From contig JANZZL010000070.1 of NCBI GenBank assembly GCA_026419405.1, positions 1-64,000 of the forward strand: a stretch of DNA of 64,000 nucleotides, written 5' to 3'. Every line of letters begins with the position of its first letter. Within the stretch, counting starts at the first letter, position 1. Source of the stretch: Paracoccaceae bacterium (lineage in GTDB: Bacteria > Pseudomonadota > Alphaproteobacteria > Rhodobacterales > Rhodobacteraceae). Both the position numbers and the translations under genes were made by a program. This document shows positions 8,239 through 19,536 of the stretch, in pieces. Below the pieces are notes generated by a model. The model had not been told where the DNA came from and did no database searches. It saw only the letters and a program-made list of their open reading frames with translations.

Positions 8239-8694
8239 ATGCGGTTCACGACGCGGGAGGACATCGAGCTTCCGATCGGCGAGGTCTTTGCCGCGCTGAC
8301 CGACTTCGAGCGGTTCGAGCGCGAGGCGCTCCGCCGCGGGGCCGAGGTCGAGGCCGGCGGCGAGCCCGGCCGGTCGTGGACCGTGCGGTTCCGCCACCGC
8401 GGGCGCCACCGCGAACTGGTGACCCGCATCGAGACCCTCGACCGGCCGCGCCGGCTTGCCACGCAGGGGCGGATCGGCGGCTTCGAGGGGCGCCTCGGGC
8501 TCGACCTGACCGAACTCGCGCCCCGGCGCACGCGGCTGCGAGTGGATCTCGAGGTGTTGCCGCGCACGCTGACCGCGCGGCTGATGCTGCAGTCGCTCAA
8601 GCTGGCGAAGTCGTCGCTGACGGCCCGCTTCAGGGCGCGGGTGCGTGCCTTCGCGCGGCAGATCGAGGAAGGCCGCGGCGGGCGCGGGGCCTGA
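8239..8694 (+). CDS. SRPBCC (START/polyketide-cyclase-like) family protein
   Basis: A 151-residue protein beginning MRFTTREDIELPIGEVFAAL and continuing with TDFERFE, the typical first strand and helix of the SRPBCC ligand-binding fold, followed by alternating strands and a long C-terminal helix. No catalytic motif is evident. Such proteins bind hydrophobic ligands or act as small accessory factors; no specific role can be assigned. It follows nudC closely and probably shares its transcript. It is convergent with pheA, 15 bases apart. Confidence 0.75.
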   Translation: MRFTTREDIELPIGEVFAALTDFERFEREALRRGAEVEAGGEPGRSWTVRFRHRGRHRELVTRIETLDRPRRLATQGRIGGFEGRLGLDLTELAPRRTRLRVDLEVLPRTLTARLMLQSLKLAKSSLTARFRARVRAFARQIEEGRGGRGA

Positions 8695-8709
8695 CCGCCC
8701 GGCCCCCGG

Positions 8710-9543
8710 CTAGCGCCGCCCCGGGTGGGCGGGATAGACCCCGAGCAGCTTCATGTCGGTGGTGAAGTAGTCGAGCTCCTCGAGCGCGAGCCGCACGTTG
8801 CGGTCGTCGGGGTGGCCCTCGATGTCGGCGTAGAACTGGGTGGCCGAGAACGAACCGTCCACCATGTAGCTCTCGAGCTTGGTCATGTTGACGCCGTTCG
8901 TGGCGAAGCCACCGAGCGCCTTGTAGAGCGCGGCGGGGATGTTGCGGACGCGGAAGACGAAGGGGGTCATCATGCCCGCCTCGCCCCGCCGGTTCAGGTC
9001 GGGCTCGCGCGCCATGATCAGGAAGCGCGTGGTGTTGTTCTGCTGGTCCTCGATGTGGCGGGCGAGCACGGTCAGCCCGTAGATCTCGGCGGCGAGTTCG
9101 GAGGCCAGCGCCCCGAGCGTGCGGTCGCCGAGCTCGGCCACGCGCCGGGCGGACCCGGCGGTGTCCGCCCCGACCACGCCGCGGATGCCGTGCCGGCGCA
9201 GGAAGTCGCGGCACTGGCCGAGCAGCACGGTGTGGCTCATCGCCCGTTCGATCTCGCCGATCACGGCGCCCGGAACCCCGAGCAGGTTGATGTGCACGCG
9301 CACGAAGGCCTCGTCCACGATGTGCAGGCCGGACTCGGGCAGCAGGTGGTGGATGTCGGCGACGCGGCCGTAGGTCGAGTTCTCGACCGGCAGCATGGCA
9401 AGGTCGGCCTCGCCGCGCCGGACCGTCTCGATCGCGTCCTCGAAGGTGGCGCAGGGCACCGGCTCCATGCGCGGGCGCGCCTCGCGGCAGGCCTGGTGGG
9501 AATAGGCGCCGGGCTCTCCCTGGAACGCGATCCGGCCGGTCAT
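8710..9543 (-). CDS. pheA: Prephenate dehydratase
   Basis: Converts prephenate to phenylpyruvate in phenylalanine synthesis. At 277 residues it is a monofunctional enzyme without chorismate mutase. The PDT domain (1-180) begins GRIAFQGEPGAYSHQACREA and contains LPVENSTYGRVADIHHLL and the catalytic-site QNNTTRFLIM. An ACT regulatory domain follows (about 195-275, FVFRVRNIPAALYKALGGFA), with NMTKLESY in place of the Phe-sensing ESRP, a variant common in this group. The ATG at 9541-9543 sits after a strong GAGGAGGAGCAG. It is divergent from the cytochrome cy gene. Confidence 0.96.
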   Translation of the reverse strand: MTGRIAFQGEPGAYSHQACREARPRMEPVPCATFEDAIETVRRGEADLAMLPVENSTYGRVADIHHLLPESGLHIVDEAFVRVHINLLGVPGAVIGEIERAMSHTVLLGQCRDFLRRHGIRGVVGADTAGSARRVAELGDRTLGALASELAAEIYGLTVLARHIEDQQNNTTRFLIMAREPDLNRRGEAGMMTPFVFRVRNIPAALYKALGGFATNGVNMTKLESYMVDGSFSATQFYADIEGHPDDRNVRLALEELDYFTTDMKLLGVYPAHPGRR

Positions 9544-9586
9544 CTGCTCCTCCTCGGCGGTGCCTTTTCGTCGCGCCAACTACACC

Positions 9587-9616
9587 TTGCGCTTGCGAGG
9601 GGGAAGCGGATACATA
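9587..9616 (+). promoter_or_regulatory. Possible promoter of the cytochrome cy gene
   Basis: TTGCGC (9587-9592) and TACATA (9611-9616) are separated by 18 bases, about 20 bases before the proposed ATG. Only moderately convincing, but it is the only AT-containing stretch in this intergenic region. Confidence 0.4.
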
Positions 9617-9635
9617 CCCCCGACCCCGAAGCCGG

Positions 9636-10172
9636 ATGGACCGCGACACCATGGACACGATGACGCTTACCAAGACCGTCGGCGCGCTCTGCGGCGCCCT
9701 GCTTGTGTTCCTGCTGATCGGCTGGGCCGGCGAGGCGCTCTATCACCGCGGCCACGGCGAGGAGCAGGCCTATGTCATCGACACCGGCGAGGAGGCGGCC
9801 CCCGAAGGCACCGAGGCGGGCGGCGAGGGCGAGGCCGCCGTGCCCTTCGAGGAGGTCTTCGCCGCGGCCGATCCGGCGGCGGGCCAGGCCCTCTGGCGCC
9901 AGTGCCAGTCGTGCCACAAGCTCGACGGCACCGACGGCACCGGCCCGCATCTGAACGGCGTGGTCGGGCGGCCGAAGGCGTCGGTCGCGGGCTTCTCCTA
10001 CTCGGACGCGCTGCTCGCGATGGCCTCGGAGACCTGGACGCCCGAGAACCTCAACGCCTTCCTCGAGAACCCGCGCGGCTACGCGCCGGGCACCAAGATG
10101 TCCTACAACGGGATGCGCAACATCCAGGACCGGGCGAACCTGATCGCCTATCTCGGCACGACCGGCGGCTGA
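9636..10172 (+). CDS. cycY: Membrane-anchored c-type cytochrome (cytochrome cy type)
   Basis: Class I cytochrome c tethered to the inner membrane. An uncleaved N-terminal helix (about 13-33, GALCGALLVFLLIGWAG) is followed by an acidic Glu/Ala/Gly-rich linker (about 40-72). The heme domain has CQSCH (C90, C93, H94) and an axial Met in GTKMSYNG (M155). This is the layout of Rhodobacter cytochrome cy and Paracoccus c552, which carry electrons from the bc1 complex to terminal oxidases, including the cbb3 oxidase encoded about 10 kb downstream. ATGs at 9636, 9651 and 9660 are all possible; the upstream one is shown. Confidence 0.88.
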   Translation: MDRDTMDTMTLTKTVGALCGALLVFLLIGWAGEALYHRGHGEEQAYVIDTGEEAAPEGTEAGGEGEAAVPFEEVFAAADPAAGQALWRQCQSCHKLDGTDGTGPHLNGVVGRPKASVAGFSYSDALLAMASETWTPENLNAFLENPRGYAPGTKMSYNGMRNIQDRANLIAYLGTTGG

Positions 10173-10335
10173 TCTCCGCCCGGCCGGGGCCGGAAGGGCG
10201 CGCCCGCATCCGCCGGGCGCACCGCCTGACCGCCTCACGCAAACGGAACTTGCGGAGCCCGCCCCGCCGAAACTAGCGTAGGCGCCGGAGGGGCGGCGCG
10301 GGCGCCGCCCGACGCAGGAGCCGGAGGACCGCTGC

Positions 10336-12255
10336 ATGACGACCCGCCGCGACGAGGCCGCCACGATCGCCCGCGGGAACGATCCGTCACGGATCCGGCC
10401 CTGGCTCTGCGCCCTTGCGCTCGCGCTGGCGCTGGCGGTGCCGGCGCAGCCGCTCCGGGCCCAGGGCGATGTCATCGTCTCGCACGGCTACTCGAACTTC
10501 GGCGAGCTGAAGTATCCCGCCGACATGAAGCACCTGGACTACGTGAACCCCGACGCCCCCAAGGGCGGCGAGATCTCGATCTGGGCGCAGGGCAACTTCG
10601 ACAGCTTCAACCAGTATGCGCGCGAGGGCGTCGGGGCGGCGCTCAACACCATCGGCAGCGAGAGCGTCCTGACCGGCACCTACGATGACCCCTACGGTCT
10701 CTACTGCCTGCTGTGCACGACGCTCGAATACCCCGCCGACCTCTCCTTCGTGACCTTCAACCTGCGCGACGACGTGACCTTCGCCGACGGCACGCCGATG
10801 ACGGCCGAGGACGTGGCCTTCAGCTTCAACCTGTTCATGACGCAGGGCATTCCCGAATACCGCGTGATCGTGCAGGGGTTCATCGAGGAGGTCGTGGTGG
10901 AGGGGCCCTACCGGATCACCTTCCGCTTCAACCCGGAGTCCTCGGTGCGCGACCGCGTCGGCGTGGCCGGCGGCACGCCGGTGTTCTCGAAGGCCTGGTT
11001 CGAGAAGACGGGCGCGCGGCTCGACCGCGCGACGCGGGAGCCCTTCATGTCGACCGGGGCCTACGTGCTCGACAGCTTCGACTTCAACCGGCGCGTCGTC
11101 TACCGCCGCAACCCCGACTACTGGGGCTACGACCACCCCTTCAACATCGGCCGCAACAACTTCGACACCATCCGCGTCGAATACTTCGCCGACAGCGACG
11201 CGGCCTTCGAGGGCTTCAAGGCAGGCGCCTACACGTTCCGCACCGAGAGTTCCTCGCAGGACTGGGCGACGAACTACAACTTCCGCGCCGTCAACCAGGG
11301 CTGGGTCAAGCGCGAGGAGATCCCGAGCGGCGACGTGGGCACGCGGCTGGCCTGGGTGTTCAACCTCGACCGGCCGAAGTGGCAGGACGAGCGCGTCCGG
11401 CGCGCGATCGGCATGATGTTCAACTTCGAATGGTCGAACCGCACCCTGTTCTACGACCTCTACCAGCGCCCCGTGTCGTTCTGGCCGAACACCGACCTGG
11501 CCGCTACCGGCCTGCCCTCCGAGGCCGAGGCGGCGCTGCTGAAGCCCCTGGTCGACGAGGGGCTCCTGCCGGCGGACATCCTGACCGAGGAAGCCTCGGT
11601 GCCGGTGCAGAACGGCAGCGAGACGAACCGGCCCGACCGCCGCACGATCCGTGCGGCGAGCGCCCTGCTCGACGAGGCGGGTTGGACGATGGGCAGCGAC
11701 GGGGTGCGCCGGAACGCCGCCGGCGAGCTCCTGACGATGGAGATCATCCAGTTCAACCCGCTCTACGACCGCGTCATCAACCCCTACATCGAGAACCTTG
11801 CCCTGCTCGGCGTGCGGGCCACGCTGCGGCGGATGGACACGGCCCAGTATGTCGAGCGCCGCCGCAAGGGCGACTTCGACATGACGACGCAGGCCTTCGA
11901 CATGTCGTTCGAGCCCTCTATCGGGCTGGAACAGTGGTTCTCGTCGAAGACCGCCGACGACAGCTCGCGCAACCTGATGCGGCTCAGGAACCCCGCCATC
12001 GACCGGCTGATCGGCCACGTCATCGCCGCGACCACGCTCGATGATCTGCGCACCGCCGTTCACGCGCTGGATCGCGCGCTGCGCCGCGTCGGCTTCGACA
12101 TCCCGCTGTGGTACAACCCGGAGACCTGGGTCGCCTACTACGACTTCTACCGCCACCCCGACCCCCTTCCCCCGCTGAGCGTGGGCGAGCTCGACCTGTG
12201 GTGGTACGATGCCGAGGCTGCCGACCGGCTCCGGGCGGCAGGTGCCATCCGCTAG
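10336..12255 (+). CDS. yejA: ABC transporter periplasmic oligopeptide-binding protein (YejA-like)
   Basis: Extracellular solute-binding protein family 5, 639 residues. The signal peptide ends near residue 43 (hydrophobic LALALALAVPAQP, then LRAQG). The mature start VIVSHGYSNFGELKYPADMK is characteristic of the YejA/microcin C branch. The family core includes DDVTFADGTPMTAEDVAFSF and the peptide-binding lobe FEPSIGLEQWFSS near the C-terminus. It is first in a complete yejABEF operon for import of oligopeptides. A weak TTGCGG-18-TAGCGT promoter lies at 10250-10279. Confidence 0.93.
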   Translation: MTTRRDEAATIARGNDPSRIRPWLCALALALALAVPAQPLRAQGDVIVSHGYSNFGELKYPADMKHLDYVNPDAPKGGEISIWAQGNFDSFNQYAREGVGAALNTIGSESVLTGTYDDPYGLYCLLCTTLEYPADLSFVTFNLRDDVTFADGTPMTAEDVAFSFNLFMTQGIPEYRVIVQGFIEEVVVEGPYRITFRFNPESSVRDRVGVAGGTPVFSKAWFEKTGARLDRATREPFMSTGAYVLDSFDFNRRVVYRRNPDYWGYDHPFNIGRNNFDTIRVEYFADSDAAFEGFKAGAYTFRTESSSQDWATNYNFRAVNQGWVKREEIPSGDVGTRLAWVFNLDRPKWQDERVRRAIGMMFNFEWSNRTLFYDLYQRPVSFWPNTDLAATGLPSEAEAALLKPLVDEGLLPADILTEEASVPVQNGSETNRPDRRTIRAASALLDEAGWTMGSDGVRRNAAGELLTMEIIQFNPLYDRVINPYIENLALLGVRATLRRMDTAQYVERRRKGDFDMTTQAFDMSFEPSIGLEQWFSSKTADDSSRNLMRLRNPAIDRLIGHVIAATTLDDLRTAVHALDRALRRVGFDIPLWYNPETWVAYYDFYRHPDPLPPLSVGELDLWWYDAEAADRLRAAGAIR

Positions 12256-12270
12256 ACGAAGGCCGCGGCC

Positions 12271-13356
12271 TTGGGCGCCTACATCCTCCGCAGGCTGCTC
12301 CTCGTGATCCCGACCCTGCTCGGGATCATGATCATCAACTTCACGCTGGTGCAGTTCGTTCCCGGCGGGCCGATCGAGCAGATCATCGCGCGGATGGAGG
12401 GCGCGGGGGACGCGCTGCAGAACATCGGCGGCACGACCGACGGTTCGGTGGTGGAGAGCAGAGCCACCGACGAACGCTATCTCGGGGCGCGCGGCCTGCC
12501 GCCGGAGTTCATCGCCGAGCTGGAGCGCGAGTTCGGCTTCGACAAGCCGCCCGTCGAACGCTTTCTCAACATGATGTGGAACTACCTGCGCTTCGACTTC
12601 GGAGAGAGCTACTTCCGCTCGATCGGCGTGGTGGACCTGGTGCTGGAGAAGATGCCGGTCTCGATCTCGCTGGGGCTCTGGTCGACGCTGATCGCCTACA
12701 TGATCTCGATCCCGCTGGGGATCCGCAAGGCGGTGAAGGACGGAACGCCGTTCGATTCCTGGACCTCCGGCCTCATCATCGTCGGCTACGCGATCCCCAA
12801 CTTCCTGTTCGCGGTCCTGCTCATCGTGCTCTTCGCGGGCGGATCCTACTGGCAGATCTTCCCGCTCAGGGGGCTGACCTCGGACAACTGGGACCAGCTC
12901 TCGTTCTTCGGCAAGATCGCCGACTACTTCTGGCACATCACGCTGCCGGTGGTCTCGATCCTGATCTCGTCCTTCGCCACGCTGACGCTGCTGACCAAGA
13001 ACTCGTTCCTCGACGAGATCCGCAAGCTCTATGTCACGACCGCGCGCGCCAAGGGCCTGAGCGAGCGGCGCGTGCTCTACGGGCATGTCTTCCGCAACGC
13101 CATGCTGATCGTGATCGCGGGCTTCCCGGGGCTGTTCCTGGCCGTGTTCTTCTCCGGCGCGCTGCTGATCGAATGGCTGTTCTCGCTCGACGGGATGGGG
13201 CGGCTCTTCTACGAGGCGGCGGTGACGCGCGACTATCCGGTGATGTTCGGCACGCTCTACCTGACCGCGCTGCTGGGCCTGATCGTCAACATCATCTCCG
13301 ACCTGGCCTATGTCTGGATCGATCCGCGGATCGACTTCGCCTCGCGGGAGACCTGA
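12271..13356 (+). CDS. yejB: ABC transporter permease (YejB-like)
   Basis: Inner-membrane permease of the peptide/nickel family, 361 residues. It starts [20 protein letters not shown] (first membrane helix) from a TTG codon 15 bases after yejA. A large periplasmic loop precedes five further helices. The cytoplasmic coupling motif [20 protein letters not shown] (EAA loop) contacts the ATPase. Partner of YejE, with one base between their stop and start codons. Confidence 0.93.
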   Translation: MGAYILRRLLLVIPTLLGIMIINFTLVQFVPGGPIEQIIARMEGAGDALQNIGGTTDGSVVESRATDERYLGARGLPPEFIAELEREFGFDKPPVERFLNMMWNYLRFDFGESYFRSIGVVDLVLEKMPVSISLGLWSTLIAYMISIPLGIRKAVKDGTPFDSWTSGLIIVGYAIPNFLFAVLLIVLFAGGSYWQIFPLRGLTSDNWDQLSFFGKIADYFWHITLPVVSILISSFATLTLLTKNSFLDEIRKLYVTTARAKGLSERRVLYGHVFRNAMLIVIAGFPGLFLAVFFSGALLIEWLFSLDGMGRLFYEAAVTRDYPVMFGTLYLTALLGLIVNIISDLAYVWIDPRIDFASRET

Positions 13357-13357
13357 G

Positions 13358-14466
13358 ATGGCCTGGCTCTCCCCGCTCAACCGGCGGCGCTGGCGCAACT
13401 TCCGCTCCAACCGGCGCGCCTACTGGTCGCTGGTGATCTTCCTCATCCTCTACGGGCTGTCGCTCTTCGCCGAGCTGATCGCGAACGACAAGCCGATCCT
13501 GATCCGCCACAAGGGCGAGTTCTACACGCCGATCTTCCGCTTCTATTCCGAGCAGACCTTCGGCGGCGACTTCCTCTCCGAGGCGGTCTACCGCGACATC
13601 GAGGTGCAGTGCCTGATCATCGCCGCCGGCAGCGAGGCCTGCTGGGATGCCCCGCGCGAGATCATCGACGAGGTGCGCGCCCAGGGCACGGCGGCGGGCG
13701 AGCCGGTCGAGGCCGGGTGGATGATCTGGCCGCTCATTCCCTACAACTACCGCACGGTGAGCGAGCTTTCCGGCACGGCGCCCTCGCCCCCCGACCGCGA
13801 ACACTGGCTGGGCACCGATGACACTGCGCGCGACGTGCTGGCGCGGGTGATCTACGGCTTCCGCCTCTCGGTGACCTTCGCGCTGATCGTGACCTTCACG
13901 ACCTCGGTGATCGGCATCTTCGCGGGCGCGGTGCAGGGCTTCTTCGGCGGCTGGATCGATCTCGTGTTCCAGCGGATCATCGAGATCTGGTCCTCCACCC
14001 CCTCGCTCTACGTCATCATCATCGTCGCCGCGATCTGGCGGATGAACTTCTGGCTGCTCGTCTTCCTGATGACGCTGTTCGGATGGATGGCGCTCGTCGG
14101 CGTGGTGCGCGCGGAATTCCTGCGGGCGCGGAACTTCGAGTACGTGCGCGCCGCGCGCGCGCTGGGGGTGAGCAACCTCGCGATCATGTTCCGCCACCTT
14201 CTGCCGAACGCGATGGTGGCGACCCTGACCTTCCTGCCGTTCCTGATCACCGGGGCGATCGGCAGTCTCGCCGCGCTCGACCTGCTGGGCTTCGGGCTGC
14301 CCTCGTCGGCGCCCTCGCTGGGCGAGCTGACGCTTCAGGCCAAGCAGAACCTGCAGGCGCCCTGGCTCGGCTTCACCGCCTTCTTCGTCTTCGCCATCAT
14401 GCTGTCGCTGCTCGTCTTCATCTTCGAGGGCGTCCGCGACGCCTTCGACCCGCGGAAGACCTTCGC

Positions 14467-14470
<4 letters not shown>
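13358..14470 (+). CDS. yejE: ABC transporter permease (YejE-like)
   Basis: Second permease subunit, 370 residues. The N-terminus WLSPLNRRRWRNFRSNRRAY is typical of YejE, followed by one helix and a long periplasmic insert (about 45-150). The transport core has LGTDDTARDVLARVIYGFRL and the EAA motif RAARALGVSNLAIMFRHLLP. The stop codon overlaps the start of yejF (ATGA at 14467-14470), so the two are translationally coupled. Confidence 0.94.
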
Positions 14471-16082
<1,612 letters not shown>

Positions 16083-16086
<4 letters not shown>

Positions 16087-17321
16087 AGGTCCTTCTCGTC
16101 CACCAGAACTTCCCCGGACAGTTCCGCCATGTGGCGCCCGGCCTCGTGGCGCGCGGCCACGAGGTCGCGGTGATCACCGATGCGGGCAACCGGGCGAAGT
16201 TCCCCTACCTTGCCGCCCGTTACGGCCACGCGCCGCTCGACAAGGCGAGGATCGTCGCGGCGGGCGCCCCGCTCGCGGCGCATCACGCCCAGATGGTGGG
16301 CCGCGGCGAGGCGGCCGCGCGGGTGGCGGCGAAGCTGCGCGACGAGCGCGGATACCGCCCCGACGTGATCTTCGCGCATCCCGGCTGGGGCGAGACCCTG
16401 TTCCTGCCGGCGGTCTGGCCGGGCGTGCCGATCCTCAGCTACGCCGAGTTCTACTATGCGGCGACCGGGCTCGATTCCGACTTCGACCCCGAGTTCCAGG
16501 CACGGTCGCACCAGCGGGCGATCCGGGCGCTTGCCATGCGCGGCCACATCGCCCAGGCCATGCTCGACTCGGCCGCCGCGGTCGCCCCGACGCGGTTCCA
16601 GGCCTCGACCTTCCCGGCGAGCATCCGGCACCTGATCGAGGTCATCCACGACGGCATCGACACCGGCCGGCTGCGGCCCGACCCCGCGGCGTCGTTCACC
16701 GTGCCGGGCGGCGGGCCGACCTTCCGCCACGGCGACGAGCTGCTCACCTTCGTCAACCGCGAGATCGAACCCTACCGGGGGGCGCACATCTTCCTGCGCG
16801 CCCTGCCCGAGGTGCTGCGGGCGCGCCCCGGCGCCCATGCCGTGATCGTCGGCGGCGACTCGGTGAGCTACGGGGCGCCGCCGGCGGGCGGCGGGTGCTG
16901 GCGCGAGGTCCTGCTCGCCGAGGTCGGCGACCGGCTCGACCTTGCGCGCGTGCACTTCGTCGGCAAGCTGCCCTACCCCGATTTCTGCCGCCTGCTGCAG
17001 GCCAGCCGGGTGCATGCCTACCTGACCTATCCCTTCGTGCTGAGCTGGTCGCTGCTCGAGGCGATGAGCATGGGGGCTGCGGTCATCGGCTCGCGCACAC
17101 CGCCGGTCGAGGAGGTGATCGAGGATGGCGTGAACGGCCGGCTGGTGGACTTCTTCGACGTGCCCGCCTGGTCGGCGGCGCTGACCTCGGCGCTCGCCGA
17201 CCCCGGCGCGCTCGCGCCACTGCGCGCCGCCGCGCGGCGGACGGTCGAGGAGCGCTATGCGCTGAAGGACTGCCTGCCGCGGATCCTCGACCTCGTGGAG
17301 CGCACGGCGCGCGCCGGCTAG
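16083..17321 (+). CDS. Glycosyltransferase family 4 protein
   Basis: A 412-residue GT-B glycosyltransferase starting MKVLLVHQNFPGQFRHVAPG. The C-terminal nucleotide-sugar half contains FVNREIEPYRGAHIFLRALP, VHFVGKLPYPDFCRLL and the acidic E(x7)E-like SLLEAMSMGAAVIGSRTPPV. It starts at a GTG overlapping the yejF stop (GTGA at 16083-16086), so it is probably the last gene of the transporter operon. Why a sugar transferase is coupled to a peptide importer is unclear; the acceptor is not predictable. The TAG stop overlaps the convergent hemN stop in a shared CTAG. Confidence 0.88.
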
Positions 17322-18673
17322 ATCGCGCTGGAATGCCCCGCCGGGGCGAGGTCGTAGGCGTCGAAGGCGCGGGCGATCATGCGCGTCAGGGGCCGGGCCT
17401 CGTCGAGGATCACCAGGCCCGCCGCGTCCGCGCGGACCATGCCGGGGAAGGCGGCCGCGGCCTCGGCGAAGAGCCGCGCGAGCCGCGCGCGGTCGGCGCC
17501 TTGGGTTTCGACCAGCTCGTCGGCGGCCACGCGGAAGTCGCACATCAGCGCCTCGATGATCCGGCCGCGCAGGCGGTCCTCGTCGGTGAAGGCGTGGCCG
17601 CGGTGCGTGGCGAACCGCCCCTCGCGCACCCGACGGGTATACTCGCCGGTGGGCGAGTGGTTCTGCGCATAGCCCTGCGGATAGCGCGAGATCGCCGAGG
17701 CGCCGAGCCCGATCAGCACGGGCGCCGTGTCGTCGGTGTAGCCCTGGAAGTTGCGCCTGAGCCGCCCCTCGCGGGCGGCGCGGGCGAGCCCGTCGTGGGG
17801 TCGGGCGAAGTGGTCGATCCCGATCTCCTCGTAGCCCTCGCAGAGGAAGAGCTGCCGCGCGGCCTCGAACAGGGCCAGCCGCTCCTCGGGCCGGGGCAGG
17901 GTATCGGCGGGGATCAGGCTCTGCCGTCGCGCCATCCAGGGGACATGCGCATAGCCGTAGAGCGCCACCCGGTCGGGCGAGAGCGACAGCAGCATCGAGA
18001 CGCTGTCGGCGATGCGGGCGCGGCTCTGGTTCGGCAGGCCGAACAGGATGTCGGCGTTCAGGCTGCCGATTCCGCGGGCGCGGATCGCCTCGACCGCATC
18101 GCGGGTGACCTCGTAGCTCTGGTCGCGGCCGATGATCTTCTGTATCTCGGGATGGAAATCCTGCACGCCCACCGAGGCGCGATTCATGCCTGCGGCCGCA
18201 AGCGCGTCGAGCCGCGCATCGTCGATCTCGTTGGGATCGATCTCGACCGAGAACTCGCAATCCTCGGCCAGGGAGAACCGGTCGAAGATGGTGCGGGCGA
18301 GGTCGGCGATCTGGCGGGCGTCCATCAGCGTCGGCGTGCCGCCGCCCCAGTGCAGGCGCGACACTTCGACGCCCCCCGGGAGCGCGTCGGCCACCAGGGC
18401 GATCTCGGCCTTGAGCGTCTCGACATAGGCGCCGACGGGCTCGCCGCTGGCGGTGCCCTGGGTGCGGCAGGCGCAGAACCAGCAGAGCCGGCGGCAGAAG
18501 GGCACATGCAGGTAGAGGGAGATCCGCGTCCCCGGCGCCAGCGCGCCGGCCCAGCCGCGCGCGCGGTCCGCGTCCACCGCGGGGCCGAAGCGGGTGGCGG
18601 GCGGATAGCTGGTGTAGCGCGGCACCTTCGAGTCGAAGAGGCCGTAGCGCGCCAGTTGTGCAACCCTGTCCAT
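17318..18673 (-). CDS. hemN: Oxygen-independent coproporphyrinogen III oxidase (radical SAM)
   Basis: Catalyses the oxidative decarboxylation of coproporphyrinogen III to protoporphyrinogen IX without O2, cytosolic, 451 residues. The radical-SAM cluster motif is C60-RRL-C64-WF-C67 in LYLHVPFCRRLCWFCACR. The substrate-binding YTSYPPATRF N-terminus is typical of true HemN/HemZ rather than the HemW look-alike, as are GGGTPTL and SVGVQDFHPEIQKIIGR. Divergent from fnrL; an FnrL box lies 36 bases upstream of the start. The aerobic counterpart hemF is also in this window, so heme synthesis can proceed with or without oxygen. Confidence 0.95.
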   Translation of the reverse strand: MDRVAQLARYGLFDSKVPRYTSYPPATRFGPAVDADRARGWAGALAPGTRISLYLHVPFCRRLCWFCACRTQGTASGEPVGAYVETLKAEIALVADALPGGVEVSRLHWGGGTPTLMDARQIADLARTIFDRFSLAEDCEFSVEIDPNEIDDARLDALAAAGMNRASVGVQDFHPEIQKIIGRDQSYEVTRDAVEAIRARGIGSLNADILFGLPNQSRARIADSVSMLLSLSPDRVALYGYAHVPWMARRQSLIPADTLPRPEERLALFEAARQLFLCEGYEEIGIDHFARPHDGLARAAREGRLRRNFQGYTDDTAPVLIGLGASAISRYPQGYAQNHSPTGEYTRRVREGRFATHRGHAFTDEDRLRGRIIEALMCDFRVAADELVETQGADRARLARLFAEAAAAFPGMVRADAAGLVILDEARPLTRMIARAFDAYDLAPAGHSSAI

Positions 18674-18708
18674 GCCGTTACGGTTGCCGGGGCAGCCGGT
18701 CGGCGGCC

Positions 18709-18722
18709 TTGATCGAGATCAA
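18709..18722. promoter_or_regulatory. FnrL (anaerobox) binding site between hemN and fnrL
   Basis: TTGATCGAGATCAA matches the FNR consensus TTGAT-N4-ATCAA perfectly. It ends 13 bases before the fnrL GTG, where bound FnrL would be expected to repress or autoregulate. Its centre lies about 42 bases from the hemN ATG, suiting class II activation only if the hemN transcript starts at or near its start codon. Confidence 0.85.
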
Positions 18723-18735
18723 TCGGGACAGCGGC

Positions 18736-19479
18736 GTGTCCACCCAGGAGCTGACCTTCTCCAAGGACTGCAGCGACTGTCCGATCCGGCATCGCGCGGT
18801 CTGCTCGCGCTGCGAGCCGGAGGAGCTCATCCGCCTCGAGGAGATCAAGTACTACCGCTCGTTCGAGGCGGGGCAGACCCTCGTCTGGTCGGGCGACCGG
18901 ATGGACTTCGTCGGTTCGGTCGTCTCGGGCGTGGCCAGGCTCACCCATACCATGGAGGACGGGCGGACCCAGATGGTCGGCCTGCTGCTGCCGTCGGACT
19001 TCGTCGGCCGGCCCGGGCGCGAGCGGGCGAGCTACGACGTGACCGCGATCACGCCGCTGGTGATGTGCTGCTTCCGGCGCAAGCCCTTCGAGGACCTGAT
19101 GGCGCGCACGCCGCACATCGCCACGCGCCTTCTCGAGATGACGCTCGACGAGCTCGACGCGGCGCGCGAGTGGATGCTGCTGCTCGGCCGCAAGACCGCG
19201 CGGGAGAAGATCGCGAGCCTGCTCGCGATCTTCGCCCGCCGCCAGGCGCAGGAACGGGCCGGGCCGATGCACGGGCGGATCCTGTTCGAGATGCCGCTGA
19301 CCCGCGAGGCGATGGCCGACTACCTCGGGCTCACGCTGGAGACGGTCAGCCGGCAGATCTCGGCGCTGAAGGGCGATGGCGTGATCGCGCTTCAGGGCAA
19401 GCGCGGCATCCTGGTGCCGGACTTCGCCCGCCTGCTGGAGGAGACGGGCGACGACACCGATGGCGGGCAGCTCGTCTGA
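18736..19479 (+). CDS. fnrL: FNR-type oxygen-sensing transcriptional regulator FnrL
   Basis: Crp/Fnr-family regulator, 247 residues, very similar along its length to Rhodobacter FnrL. Cluster cysteines are C12, C15 and C23 in CSDCPIRHRAVC, plus C111/C112 in MCCFRRKPF. The dimerisation helix is followed by the HTH LTREAMADYLGLTLETVSRQ, where E..SR is the FNR-type reading of TTGAT. It activates hemN, cbb3 oxidase and photosynthesis or anaerobic genes at low oxygen in relatives. The GTG at 18736 gives the family-length N-terminus; the upstream open frame runs through the FnrL box and is not used. Confidence 0.97.
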   Translation: MSTQELTFSKDCSDCPIRHRAVCSRCEPEELIRLEEIKYYRSFEAGQTLVWSGDRMDFVGSVVSGVARLTHTMEDGRTQMVGLLLPSDFVGRPGRERASYDVTAITPLVMCCFRRKPFEDLMARTPHIATRLLEMTLDELDAAREWMLLLGRKTAREKIASLLAIFARRQAQERAGPMHGRILFEMPLTREAMADYLGLTLETVSRQISALKGDGVIALQGKRGILVPDFARLLEETGDDTDGGQLV

Positions 19480-19536
19480 CGCGCCGCCCCCCCGATCCTT
19501 CGCGCCGATCCTTCCCGCCGGGGCGCGCGCCGGCGG

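Noticed and set aside
10387-13410. A 1007-codon minus-strand frame opposite yejA/yejB
   Set aside because: Antisense of conserved transporter genes; no recognisable protein features.
18658-18735. Upstream extension of fnrL from the GTG at 18658
   Set aside because: It would run the coding region through the perfect FnrL box and add residues not found in the family.
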